Below are positions 8,901 to 16,121 of a stretch of DNA of 36,505 nucleotides, piece after piece. Position 1 is the first letter of the stretch. Every line of letters starts with the position of its first letter. Under the pieces are notes generated by a model that ran no database searches, was not told where the DNA came from, and worked only from the letters and a program-made list of their open reading frames with translations. Source of the stretch: Planctomycetota bacterium (GTDB lineage: Bacteria; Planctomycetota; Planctomycetia; Pirellulales; Pirellulaceae); assembly GCA_029259935.1 (NCBI GenBank), contig JAJDEH010000082.1, positions 1-36,505 on the forward strand, written 5' to 3'. The translations under genes were made by a program, and so were the position numbers.

Positions 8901-10897
8901 TTGTGCCAATCGGAAATGTACAATGCGCCGTCGCCGCCAATTTCCAAATCACTGGGACGGAAGTTCGGATCGGAAGACACGACAATCGGCTCGATCTCGG
9001 TGGCGGTGATCTCCGCGCCGTTGTAGTTCACTTTGTGCTGCAACACGCCAAGGAATCCGATGGCGTTAGAGATTAAAAAATTGTTGTCGTTTTGCTCCGG
9101 GAAGTGGCTGCTGGACAGAATGCCGATTGCGGGCACGGGCCGGACCCGCTTTTGATACCACTGCTTATTGCCCATTCCCTTGCCAATATTGATGTAGCCG
9201 CCGGTCCCGCTGGTGCCGTCGCTGGCGAACTGGTATCCCCAGCGGTCAATCACGTCGCCATGGGGGTTGGGACCGATGGGAAAATGAAACTCAACCTCGA
9301 ACGTGCGAGGATTGAATCGATGCACGCCGCTTTTGCCTGAACGATAGGTATGCGTCGGCGTTTCAAAATTCGCGATGTTAAAGATGCCGCGCGACCAATA
9401 GAGCCAGCCGTCGGGTCCGACGACCACGGCGTTGGCCGAGTGATGCGTGTCGGCGCTGGAAACGCCTTGCAGCATGCGGATCTTCACGTCGGCCTTATCG
9501 TCGCCGTCGGTATCCTTGAGAAACCAAATCTCCGGCGGAGCCGCAACCAGCACGCCGCCACCCCAAAATTCGAAACCGGTAACGCTATTCAGTTCGTCGG
9601 CAAACACGATGCAGTCGTCGGCCACGCCATCGCCATCTTCATCCGGCAGAATCACCAACGCGTCTTTGCGCGGTTCGGTCGGATTCCAGTGCGGATACGA
9701 CGGCCAGACCGAAGCCCACAAGCGGCTATCGGTATCGACCGCCATTTGAACCGGGTTGACCAGTCGCGGGAACATCTCCTCGGAAGCAAACAGATTGACT
9801 TTCATTCCTTCGGCGACCTTCATTTTGCTGATCGCATTCTTGCCGCTTAAATAAGGAAACGCGCCGTCGTCGAGTGGCCCCTGCTTGTTGGTCTTCACGG
9901 CGACTTCCTCGGGTAGATTGTCGTCCTTGATTTTCAAGTCGCCCCCTTGAGCCACGGCCCATATTCGTTTATCGCGATTGGCCGTCTTGACGTCGAAGAT
10001 CTCCATTTCGCGCCGCATCACATCGGCGTTCGACTGGCCATGCCAAGCCAATTTGGAACGCCCGCCGTAAACGTTGTAGCCATCGACAACCCGGTAGCGA
10101 CTGAACCAGTGATAGTTCTTATCCAGCACGGCTTCACGCAGCTTGGCTACGTTTTCATCCTTCAATCGCGCAGCGGCCATGGGGAAGTCGCCCACGATGA
10201 GCTTGGCGAGTTCTTTGTTGCCGTGGTCCAGCAGGTGAATGCCATTCATGGTCAGCGGCTTCTTGGCGGTCGCGTACAGCGCTTGCGTCGGCGTGAACAG
10301 ATCCACAAAGGGAACTTCCTTCGCTTCGCAAACCGTGCGCATGGCGTCGGTATAGACCTTCAACTTCTTGTTGTTCTCGGAACCGTCCGGTAGATGCGGG
10401 CTGCGTAGATTCTCATGGGCGATCGGTGAAAACACGATCAGCCTTGGCGAGGATTTGCCGTTGTATTGCCGCGACCGCATTTGGTCGATCATCTCGCCCA
10501 GATCTTTCTCAAAGCCGGCCAACGCGCCTTCGCCCCGCAAGGCCTCGTTGTAGCCAAAGAAGCAAAAAACCACGTCGGCCTCGTTCTTGGTCAGCCACTG
10601 GTTGGCATCTCCAAAGTTGGCGGACCGCGGACGCGATTTGACTTCATCGCCCGAGAACCCCAAATTCCGGAACGTCAATTCATGCTTGGGATGCAAGGCG
10701 TGAAGGTAGGTTTCCAGCCACCCATGATGCTGCATGCGGTCGGCCAACGTGTTGCCGATATAGGAAATGCGGTCACCCTTCTTGAGTTCCAATGGATTAG
10801 CCGCTTCGCAGTGCCGTGAGCCGACACCACTGATCAAGAAAACCAAAGACAGAACGAGGGAGATTACGGCGGGCTTCGTGGCGACAAATTGGGGCAT
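5951..10897 (-). CDS. Giant PVC-type multidomain heme protein (GDSL-like, propeller, HEAT, PA14, cupredoxin, cytochrome c)
   Basis: The frame is open to 11008, but ATG 10897 starts a clean signal peptide (VISLVLSLVFLISG), giving 1648 residues. In order: an SGNH/GDSL-like hydrolase (about 35-240); a membrane-bound-dehydrogenase-type beta-propeller (about 360-700; DEDGDGVADDC, TDGDDKADV); HEAT-like helices (about 720-1060); a PA14 domain (about 1070-1205; FFTRSDDGSRLYIGD); a cupredoxin with probable copper ligands H1360, C1428, H1433 and M1437 (YVCTYPGHWRRM); and cytochrome c with C1509-VGC-H1513. The tail is HQHHH. The GDSL block I reads IGNTLADR where GDS is expected, so the serine nucleophile is absent. 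I infer an exported redox or polysaccharide-processing protein; the true electron partner is unknown. Confidence 0.92.
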   Translation of the reverse strand: MPQFVATKPAVISLVLSLVFLISGVGSRHCEAANPLELKKGDRISYIGNTLADRMQHHGWLETYLHALHPKHELTFRNLGFSGDEVKSRPRSANFGDANQWLTKNEADVVFCFFGYNEALRGEGALAGFEKDLGEMIDQMRSRQYNGKSSPRLIVFSPIAHENLRSPHLPDGSENNKKLKVYTDAMRTVCEAKEVPFVDLFTPTQALYATAKKPLTMNGIHLLDHGNKELAKLIVGDFPMAAARLKDENVAKLREAVLDKNYHWFSRYRVVDGYNVYGGRSKLAWHGQSNADVMRREMEIFDVKTANRDKRIWAVAQGGDLKIKDDNLPEEVAVKTNKQGPLDDGAFPYLSGKNAISKMKVAEGMKVNLFASEEMFPRLVNPVQMAVDTDSRLWASVWPSYPHWNPTEPRKDALVILPDEDGDGVADDCIVFADELNSVTGFEFWGGGVLVAAPPEIWFLKDTDGDDKADVKIRMLQGVSSADTHHSANAVVVGPDGWLYWSRGIFNIANFETPTHTYRSGKSGVHRFNPRTFEVEFHFPIGPNPHGDVIDRWGYQFASDGTSGTGGYINIGKGMGNKQWYQKRVRPVPAIGILSSSHFPEQNDNNFLISNAIGFLGVLQHKVNYNGAEITATEIEPIVVSSDPNFRPSDLEIGGDGALYISDWHNTLIGHMQHNMRDPNRDDKHGRVYRVSYPGRDLVRPAKMKGKPIAEVCRNFFARENGTRYRARLELSGRETNEVVAVVAEFADELDPKNASSNRDEAQALLECLWVFEEHRVPNVGLVKKVFQADEPRVRSAAIRTLGHWSGRVNDWEQTLIAASRDDSALVRAEAVKAAVELGGLSSAEVIFETATRPTDPELDVVLKYAKGQINVDAIVQDALKSGSRLSVAAQTYVLRNASVNDLLKLDRTEAVYRAILSRKQAKQNHLYESLSGMAKLKSIGEVELLMELIDDARQKADGNVVGLGRLLATRSTGELQSVKDRIENLAIKGQSDEVKRLGYAAWIAASGPDDAFLAATKSKDRLRDFLDAVPTVDRKVRGEIFAKVRPLISDLPSNLKAERSGSALRQQGIKVDYFYPSASNVAIETLAKMKPKASGIVPEIVMNVPQKKQSDKFALRFTGAIQIPKSGKYTFFTRSDDGSRLYIGDQLVVNNDGLHGMSEKAGSVDLPAGSHPIIVTYFDNGGGDGLNVQWQGPGLKKQKIAKQSLAISGGETLHDVAIRALASIPGHDTEKFNALFSLVKSGRHRPASIKALRGIPAKSWPQKKVRPLVDNLIGYLSEMPARFRTGGPATDAIALAKSLATKLPQEQATKIEVRLQNLDVRVIAIGTVPHRMIYDKELIAVEAGKTVEFRFSNTDAMPHNFAIVQPGSLQEVGELGEATGRDPDAMARHYIPKSDKILLASRLLQPGENQPISFEVPKQPGIYPYVCTYPGHWRRMYGALYVVASLEEYQADPASYLTSNPLPVKDELLKFNTRSREWKFDELIGEVKHLPPGRSFDVGKELFKVASCVGCHKLNDEGRVFGPDLVKLDPKKQTTEHILRSILEPSKDIDEKFLSYTFLLDTGKIMTGMIVEETPEELKVVIDPLAKDKPTAIKKDEIEERRKSTVSLMPLGLLNKLSREEILDLIAYVYAKGDKKSKLFGDHQHHH

Positions 10898-11329
10898 ACT
10901 GAGAACTTTCGAGTTTATCAGAAGGTGGGTCTTGAATTCGGCGAACCAGATGGGCCAATGTTTTCCATTTCCCATTTTACCTTGCCGCATTTTCAATCGA
11001 AAGCACACGATTCGCCAAGGCGGGCGGCGGCCGACGTCACTGGATCTCCCCAGAAGTAAGGGATTTCCTCTCCCGGCCCTTTCTTATGACCAACTTGGAC
11101 TTGGGAATCGAGACTCCTCAATTTATATTGAGGCCAGATACTTGGCAGGCGGCGGGAAAGCGAACAAATGGGCGAATCGCCCCGTAATGACGAAAGTTCG
11201 CCGCCCGTTTTGCCGAATTTCTGATGAGTGAACCGTCCGAAGCAGGAGGCTTCGCCGAAAAAACTCGTCGATCCAGATTCCGACCCTCTTGGATCGAATT
11301 CCTATCTTACGTTGCAAGGGAGTGCATTC
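10898..11329. other. Intergenic region between divergent genes
   Basis: These 430 bases separate the giant heme gene (-) from the small secreted protein gene (+). They contain one clear palindrome with an overlapping promoter candidate (listed separately) and a GC-rich stretch at 11020-11040. In-frame extensions of both flanking genes run into it, but they lack conserved features and precede clean signal peptides, so I treat them as noncoding. Confidence 0.5.
11101..11133 (+). promoter_or_regulatory. Candidate promoter overlapped by an 18-bp palindrome
   Basis: TTGGGA at 11101-11106 and TATATT at 11124-11129 are separated by 17 bases, an acceptable sigma70-like pair. CCTCAAT-TTAT-ATTGAGG at 11116-11133 is a perfect inverted repeat with 7-base arms, and it covers the -10 box. 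This would suit a repressor operator for the plus-strand gene at 11330, leaving a leader of about 190 bases. The A+T-rich palindrome could equally serve the divergent minus-strand gene. No regulator is linked to it. Confidence 0.4.
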
Positions 11330-11674
11330 ATGTTTCGTTCGAAACACCTTTCCGTCCTGCTAGCGGTTGTCGCTTTCACTTTTGTCCTCATCGCGATCGC
11401 TAGACCCTCCGTCGCCGACCAAAAGCAGACGGTCTATTTCCGCTTGACGCAGTGGAAGGCTCAGCACATTCACGACCTGCAGAAGGCTGAAGAGCGCTAT
11501 AAGACGCTCAAGGGCCTCGGCTGTGAAGTGAAAAAGTATGCTCACAACGGCCATATGGATGTCAAGTATCGGCAGCTCAAGTGGGCCGGGCTTTCGTTAG
11601 CGGGTGAAGATGAAGCCCGCCAATGGCAACGCTGGCTCCGAGCGATGGGCTTTGAAGTGCGCCAAATTCAATAG
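11330..11674 (+). CDS. Small secreted protein of unknown function
   Basis: AAGGGAG at 11316-11322 sits 7 bases before ATG 11330 and decides the start, although the frame is open from 11228. The product is 114 residues with an N-terminal signal peptide (LSVLLAVVAFTFVLIAIARPSVA). The mature part of about 84 residues is basic and begins YFRLTQWKAQHIHDLQKAEE. The segment KTLKGLGCEVKKYAHNGHMD and the later EDEARQWQRWLRAMGFEV give two helix-strand units that could pair as a compact alpha/beta (SPOR-like) fold, but I cannot assign a family. The single mature cysteine is in LGCEV. Confidence 0.75.
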   Translation: MFRSKHLSVLLAVVAFTFVLIAIARPSVADQKQTVYFRLTQWKAQHIHDLQKAEERYKTLKGLGCEVKKYAHNGHMDVKYRQLKWAGLSLAGEDEARQWQRWLRAMGFEVRQIQ

Positions 11675-11699
11675 AGAACCGGATTCGCGCCGCGCCGAG

Positions 11700-12479
11700 T
11701 TACTTTAAGAAGCCGCTTCGGGTCGTCGGCTGCAAGCATAGCTCGTCGTTCCGCGGATCGTCGAGTGCCAGCAGTTCTCGCAGGTCCGGGGTAAGCGAAG
11801 CTTGCACTCGTTGCTCAACCAGTTGTTTTTGATACTGCTGCTGTGGTTTGTCGCGACGGCAGTAGAAGGCATGCAACGCGGTTCGTGATCCTGTGCTTTT
11901 GTTTTCAGTTCCCCCATGCCACAGGTGGGCATTCATCACCACGACCGTTCCCGCCGTTCCTGTTAACAAGACTTCCTCGGGGTGAGCGGCAAGCGGGTCC
12001 TCCAATTCTTCTTCCGGCAGCTTCTCCGATCGGTGGGTTCCTGGCACGACGCGAATCGGCCCATTTTCCTCGGTGAAATCGTCCAGCATCCACACCGTGT
12101 TGCAGACCCAATCGCCCTGTTCGTCGGCCACCGCACCCATGTCGCAGTGCAGCGGCTGGCGTACGTCGCAGCCAGCCGGCACGCGGCGAGCATTGTGGCT
12201 GCTGAGCTTGATTGCCGAACCTAATACCAATCGGACGTACTCCAATATTTCGGCCGATCCAATCACACGATGAAATATCTCACCTTTGTTGACCAAGTTG
12301 GCCAAACGCCCGCACCCCGGTTCTTGCTTGAATTCGCTGCCGGCGGCCTCGCCTTCAAGTTGGAACAATTCGTCGACGCGCATTCGCAACTGGTCCAACC
12401 AGTCAGAATCGACGAAATCGGGTAGAGCCGCGTATCCCCACTCGTGCAGTTGCCGGCGATGGTTTTCCGAGATGGTCAT
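11700..12479 (-). CDS. Phytanoyl-CoA dioxygenase (PhyH) family protein
   Basis: This is a 259-residue Fe(II)/2-oxoglutarate dioxygenase of the PhyH family. The metal motif is visible as LHCDM with H111 and D113, and the distal histidine as AHLWHGG with H188, followed by GSRTALHAFY with the Arg expected to bind 2-oxoglutarate. GPIRVVPGTHRSE is the typical loop between them. Length is usual for the family. It is the last gene of a minus-strand run: 21 bases after the pterin dehydratase, which itself follows a DUF1501 gene. The substrate cannot be read from the sequence; pathway assignments such as ectoine or halogenation are not supported. Confidence 0.88.
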   Translation of the reverse strand: MTISENHRRQLHEWGYAALPDFVDSDWLDQLRMRVDELFQLEGEAAGSEFKQEPGCGRLANLVNKGEIFHRVIGSAEILEYVRLVLGSAIKLSSHNARRVPAGCDVRQPLHCDMGAVADEQGDWVCNTVWMLDDFTEENGPIRVVPGTHRSEKLPEEELEDPLAAHPEEVLLTGTAGTVVVMNAHLWHGGTENKSTGSRTALHAFYCRRDKPQQQYQKQLVEQRVQASLTPDLRELLALDDPRNDELCLQPTTRSGFLK

Positions 12480-12500
12480 GACGCCACGGAGCCCGGGCTG

Positions 12501-12860
12501 CTACTTGGTTTCGATGGGAATGTCGTTGATCTTGGCGGCAGTTATGAAATCGTTCTCCGACAAGCCGCCAATCGCATGCGTCCACAATTCAATCGCGACG
12601 TTCTGATATCCGACCAAATGCAGATCCGGATGATGGCCTTCGTCTTCGGCTAATTCGGCCACCAGATTGAAGAACCGCATCGCCGCCATAAAGTTCTTGG
12701 TCACCCATTGGCGCCGGATGCGAATGCCGTCTTCCGACAACTGCCAACCGGGCAGATCGGCCAGAAGCCGCTCGGCCTCGGGGCGTTCCACGGGCGGGAC
12801 TCCCCCTTCGCAGGGCACGCATTTCTTCTGCTTTAATTGGTCGATCGTCACATCGCTCAT
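12501..12860 (-). CDS. phhB: Pterin-4a-carbinolamine dehydratase
   Basis: The true start is ATG 12860, preceded by a GGGAGA ribosome site, giving 119 residues; the longer open frame to 13127 overlaps the DUF1501 coding region. The family core is clear: LPGWQLSEDG, then NLVAELAEDEGHHPDLHLVG with the catalytic histidine pair, and IELWTHAIGGLSENDF. The enzyme dehydrates 4a-hydroxytetrahydrobiopterin during aromatic amino acid hydroxylation, or acts as a molybdopterin/pterin side enzyme. The N-terminus has a CVPCEGG motif, which is common in PCD proteins. It sits 32 bases after the DUF1501 stop and 21 bases before the PhyH gene. Confidence 0.95.
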   Translation of the reverse strand: MSDVTIDQLKQKKCVPCEGGVPPVERPEAERLLADLPGWQLSEDGIRIRRQWVTKNFMAAMRFFNLVAELAEDEGHHPDLHLVGYQNVAIELWTHAIGGLSENDFITAAKINDIPIETK

Positions 12861-12892
12861 GCCGTTCTCCCGAGTTTGACGAGCGGCCCGCG

Positions 12893-14338
12893 TCAGATTA
12901 CTTCCGGAATGACTTGGCCGTGGTCCAAGACGGGTCGCGGGCGATCTTGAAAATCTTGCACGAATTGATAGGGCGAAATTCCGAGGGCAGTGTAGATCGT
13001 GGCGGCAACGTCGGCGGGCGTGTAACCATGTGTCGTGGGAGCCGCCGCGTGATTGTCGGTGGCACCGATAACCTGTCCGGTCTTGGTACCGCCGCCCGTG
13101 AAGAAAATCGAACCCGCTTTGCCCCAATGATCGCGGCCCCCGTTCTTGTTAATCTTCGGTGTGCGGCCAAACTCGGTGAGAAATACGACGAGCGTCGAGT
13201 CGAGTTGACCCCGATCGCGCAGGTCGTTTATCAAGGCGGCGAAGGCGCGATCGATGCCGGCCAAGTGATATCCGCGTTTGCACATTTCGGAAATGTGCGG
13301 CTGCTTTTGCACGGGGACCGCATGGTTGTCCCACAGGTTTCCGTACTCGGGGTCGTAACCATAGTCGACGATCACAAAGCGCGCGCCCGCTTCGACCAAG
13401 CGCCGAGCGGTCAAGCAGCGACCGCCAATTTTGGTCCGCCCGTAATATTCGCGGACGGTTGTCGGTTCTTTACTCAAGTCAAAGGCGTCACGCACTTCGG
13501 GTGTCGACAACAATCGCAACGCGTTTTGATATTGGCCTTCGCTCGCCGCCAAGGTTTCGAGTTGCTCAAGTCGCCCCAATGCCTGGTCGAGGCTCTCGCG
13601 CAAGCTGGCACGCTGGTGCAGGCGGGCCAACGGCGTTTCCTTCGACAACGTCAGGCTGCGGGGCCGCAGATCTTCGTTGGCCTCGGACGGCGGATTGTCC
13701 AGTTTCTCGCCCACGGTAAAGTCAGCCGGCGACGGCAGCCCGCCTAAACAGTACGGCGCATGCTGATTACCCAGCCAGCCACCCACGAACAAGTTGTGCG
13801 GCGGCGGTCCTGGCCGCGTGATTCCCGGTACGGCAATATAACCGGGCAGGCCATTGCGCGGACCTTGCAAGTACGAAACAAGCGAACCGATGTTGGGCTC
13901 GTTGAACAACCCGTTACGATCGACCTTGCGACCCGAAAGCGTGTAGACCTGACTCAGCAAGTGATCGTCGCTATCGTGAGAAAAACTGCGCAGGAGTGCA
14001 AGTTGATCGGCGATTTTTGCCAGGTTGGGCATCACTTCGGTAAAGCGAACGCCCGGCAAACTCGTGGCAATGTCGGTCAACGTTCCGCGAATCTCTTCCG
14101 GCGCGTCAGGTTTGGGGTCGAAGGAGTCGATATGGGTGACTCCGCCGCCCATCCACAAGTAGATGACCGATTTCGCCTTGGCGACCGGTTGTTTCGCCGA
14201 TGCCAACTGAGGCAATGCCGTGGCCGCGATGCTCAGCGAGCCCACACGCAGCAGATCGCGCCGGTTGAGCAGGCCGTCGGAGGTGCGTGCTGAACTAGAT
14301 GAATCGCGAGATTGTGAAGCGGTGGGGAAGGAAGCCAT
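12893..14338 (-). CDS. DUF1501 protein, Tat-exported
   Basis: This 481-residue protein has a Tat signal (LNRRDLLRVGSLSIAATALP) and the DUF1501 hallmark blocks: YLWMGGGVTHIDSFDPKPDA, LPGVRFTEVMPNLAKIADQ, HDSDDHLLSQVYTLSGRK, FLTEFGRTPKINKNGGRDHW and GYTPADVAATIYTALG. The fold is alkaline-phosphatase/sulfatase-like. In planctomycetes DUF1501 proteins usually pair with DUF1553/DUF1549 cytochrome proteins, but no such partner is adjacent here. It heads a compact minus-strand run with phhB and the PhyH gene. The biochemical role is not established. Confidence 0.93.
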   Translation of the reverse strand: MASFPTASQSRDSSSSARTSDGLLNRRDLLRVGSLSIAATALPQLASAKQPVAKAKSVIYLWMGGGVTHIDSFDPKPDAPEEIRGTLTDIATSLPGVRFTEVMPNLAKIADQLALLRSFSHDSDDHLLSQVYTLSGRKVDRNGLFNEPNIGSLVSYLQGPRNGLPGYIAVPGITRPGPPPHNLFVGGWLGNQHAPYCLGGLPSPADFTVGEKLDNPPSEANEDLRPRSLTLSKETPLARLHQRASLRESLDQALGRLEQLETLAASEGQYQNALRLLSTPEVRDAFDLSKEPTTVREYYGRTKIGGRCLTARRLVEAGARFVIVDYGYDPEYGNLWDNHAVPVQKQPHISEMCKRGYHLAGIDRAFAALINDLRDRGQLDSTLVVFLTEFGRTPKINKNGGRDHWGKAGSIFFTGGGTKTGQVIGATDNHAAAPTTHGYTPADVAATIYTALGISPYQFVQDFQDRPRPVLDHGQVIPEVI

Positions 14339-14436
14339 CGTGTGGGCCTATGGGGGGTGTGCGGGCGGCCTTCATTATGCAGAAACGAAATCCGCGACAC
14401 AAGCAAGAAGCAACAGTACGCAGGCCGAGCGTATTG

Positions 14437-15465
14437 CTATTCCGGTGTCGCGAACTGCTGCGTGAGAAACTCGCGGGCGGAATCCCAGTTGTCCGCTGCG
14501 GCTTGAAAGTCAACCTTCATCCAGCGAACGTCTTGATCCGGCGTGGCGTCCGATTCCGCCTCAACGTTGGGATTCACCGGAAACTGAGCGCTACGACCCT
14601 TGGCCAGCGCCGCTTCGACCTCGACCGAAAGCAAATGGTCGATCAGTTTTTTCGCGTTCTCCGTATTGGGCGATCCACGAAGAATGCAAATCGTGTTGGG
14701 AATGAACAGAGTGCCGATGCCGTCCTGGTGTTGGTCTGGATAGATTATCTCGACGGGCATCGCATTGTGCCGCTGTTCGATAATCGCGTCGTCCGTATCG
14801 GTGATGCCAAAAGCATAACGCTTGGCGGCGACTGCCTGAGCAACTTGTTTGTTCCCCGAGAGAATGTCGGCGTTGGCTTTGACCTCCTTGAAGTACTCTC
14901 GAGCGCGCTTGTCGCCCCAATGCGAAAACAAGACGGCGGCGTGCGTCGCGGTCGTGCCAAACAACGGCTTGGCGATGGCGACTTGCCCCTTCCATTTGGG
15001 ATCCGCCAAATCAAGAATCGAAGTCGGCCATTGCTCTCGGTCTGGCAACGCTTCGGTATTGACGATTAACACTCGCGCGCGGGCCGCCAGGCCATACCAA
15101 TCTTTGTCCGGCGAGCGATACTGTTGGGGAAAGCTGCTGGCGGCCGGCGAGTCGTACGCGGCCAGCAGACCGCGTTTCTTCAACCGCAGCGTGTGCAGGA
15201 TTTCGTTATTCCAAAACACGTCGCATCGAGGTCGCGCGCCTTCGCTGATGATCGTGTTGACCAGCGCCACGGTTTTGGTCGACTCGATATCGTACTTCGC
15301 TTGAACCTGGATTTTGGAGTCTTCCATAAAGCCGTCGAGGATCGGTTCGGAAAATTCTCGATCCAGTGCCGTATAGACGACGACTTCAGATTCGCTCGCT
15401 GACCAGCAGCCCGAGAAGCTGAGCGAGAGAAGGGCGGCAGTCAACATCCAGCTTCGCATGGTCAT
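14437..15465 (-). CDS. Extracellular solute-binding lipoprotein (iron-ABC-type)
   Basis: The frame is open from 15549, but ATG 15465 begins the signal peptide ending in a lipobox-like LSFSGC, giving about 342 residues of a lipoprotein. The sequence VVVYTALDREFSEPILDGFM is the opening of type-1/2 periplasmic Fe(III)-binding proteins. CDVFWNNEILHTLRLKKRGL and WYGLAARARVLIVNTE follow the same family. Near the C-terminus LAKGRSAQFPVNPN matches the hinge-return region. No permease or ATPase gene is adjacent, so it is an orphan substrate-binding protein here. The ligand may be ferric iron, but other anions or small organics cannot be excluded. It lies 86 bases after trxA. Confidence 0.88.
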   Translation of the reverse strand: MTMRSWMLTAALLSLSFSGCWSASESEVVVYTALDREFSEPILDGFMEDSKIQVQAKYDIESTKTVALVNTIISEGARPRCDVFWNNEILHTLRLKKRGLLAAYDSPAASSFPQQYRSPDKDWYGLAARARVLIVNTEALPDREQWPTSILDLADPKWKGQVAIAKPLFGTTATHAAVLFSHWGDKRAREYFKEVKANADILSGNKQVAQAVAAKRYAFGITDTDDAIIEQRHNAMPVEIIYPDQHQDGIGTLFIPNTICILRGSPNTENAKKLIDHLLSVEVEAALAKGRSAQFPVNPNVEAESDATPDQDVRWMKVDFQAAADNWDSAREFLTQQFATPE

Positions 15466-15551
15466 TTCGCACCGCCCGCGCAACCGGGTCGGCTGCCACG
15501 GAGATTGTTGCGACCGATACCACATGGCAGCAAGCACGCATCGCGCCACGG

Positions 15552-15875
15552 CTACTTTGCGGCGTCGATTGCCTCTTGAATCTTGGCTTTCGACTGCACA
15601 CCCAGAAATCGCTCGACGGGTTCTCCGCCCTTGAACACGATCAATGTCGGAATGCTGGTCACTCCGTATTTCATTGCCGCGTCTTGATTTTGATCGATGT
15701 CGACCTTGCCGACCTTGACCGAGCCGTCGTTCTCACCAGCCAATTCTTCAATCATGGGCGCAATCTGACGACAGGGGCCGCACCAGGTGGCCCAGAAGTC
15801 GACAAGCACTGGCTCGGACGCATCCAGCACTTCGGACTGAAAATTTGCATCGGTGAATTCCGCTGCCTTTCCCAT
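15552..15875 (-). CDS. trxA: Thioredoxin
   Basis: 107 residues, the ordinary thioredoxin length. The active site is WATWCGPCRQIAPM with C32 and C35, numbering identical to E. coli thioredoxin; the cis-proline is in VTSIPTLIVF. D26 is retained in VLVDFWA. GGAGAGA lies a short distance before ATG 15875. It is a cytoplasmic disulfide reductase and is likely transcribed with the downstream solute-binding lipoprotein. Confidence 0.97.
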   Translation of the reverse strand: MGKAAEFTDANFQSEVLDASEPVLVDFWATWCGPCRQIAPMIEELAGENDGSVKVGKVDIDQNQDAAMKYGVTSIPTLIVFKGGEPVERFLGVQSKAKIQEAIDAAK

Positions 15876-16121
15876 GATTATCTCTCCGCTTCAAATAGTT
15901 TGCTCATAGTGTACTGATGGCGACGAATTGTATGATTCCGGCCGGAAATGTCAATGAAGGTCGGTTGGTGCCAAGCGAAGGTGCGACCCACTTGGGGGAG
16001 ACGCAGCCAGCACGGTGCCCTCGTCAATTGGACCCCGCGATGAATTTTTCTCCTCCCACGGCGTGTGGTAGATTGGGTGGACGGCTCTACTTTATCACTC
16101 GCCCCTTAGTACGAGAATTTC

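Noticed and set aside
12861..13127. N-terminal extension of the pterin dehydratase
   Set aside because: It overlaps the DUF1501 coding region and shows no family similarity; ATG 12860 has a ribosome site and the family start.
12914..13747. Plus-strand 277-residue open frame
   Set aside because: Antisense to the DUF1501 gene, whose Tat signal and conserved blocks are plain.
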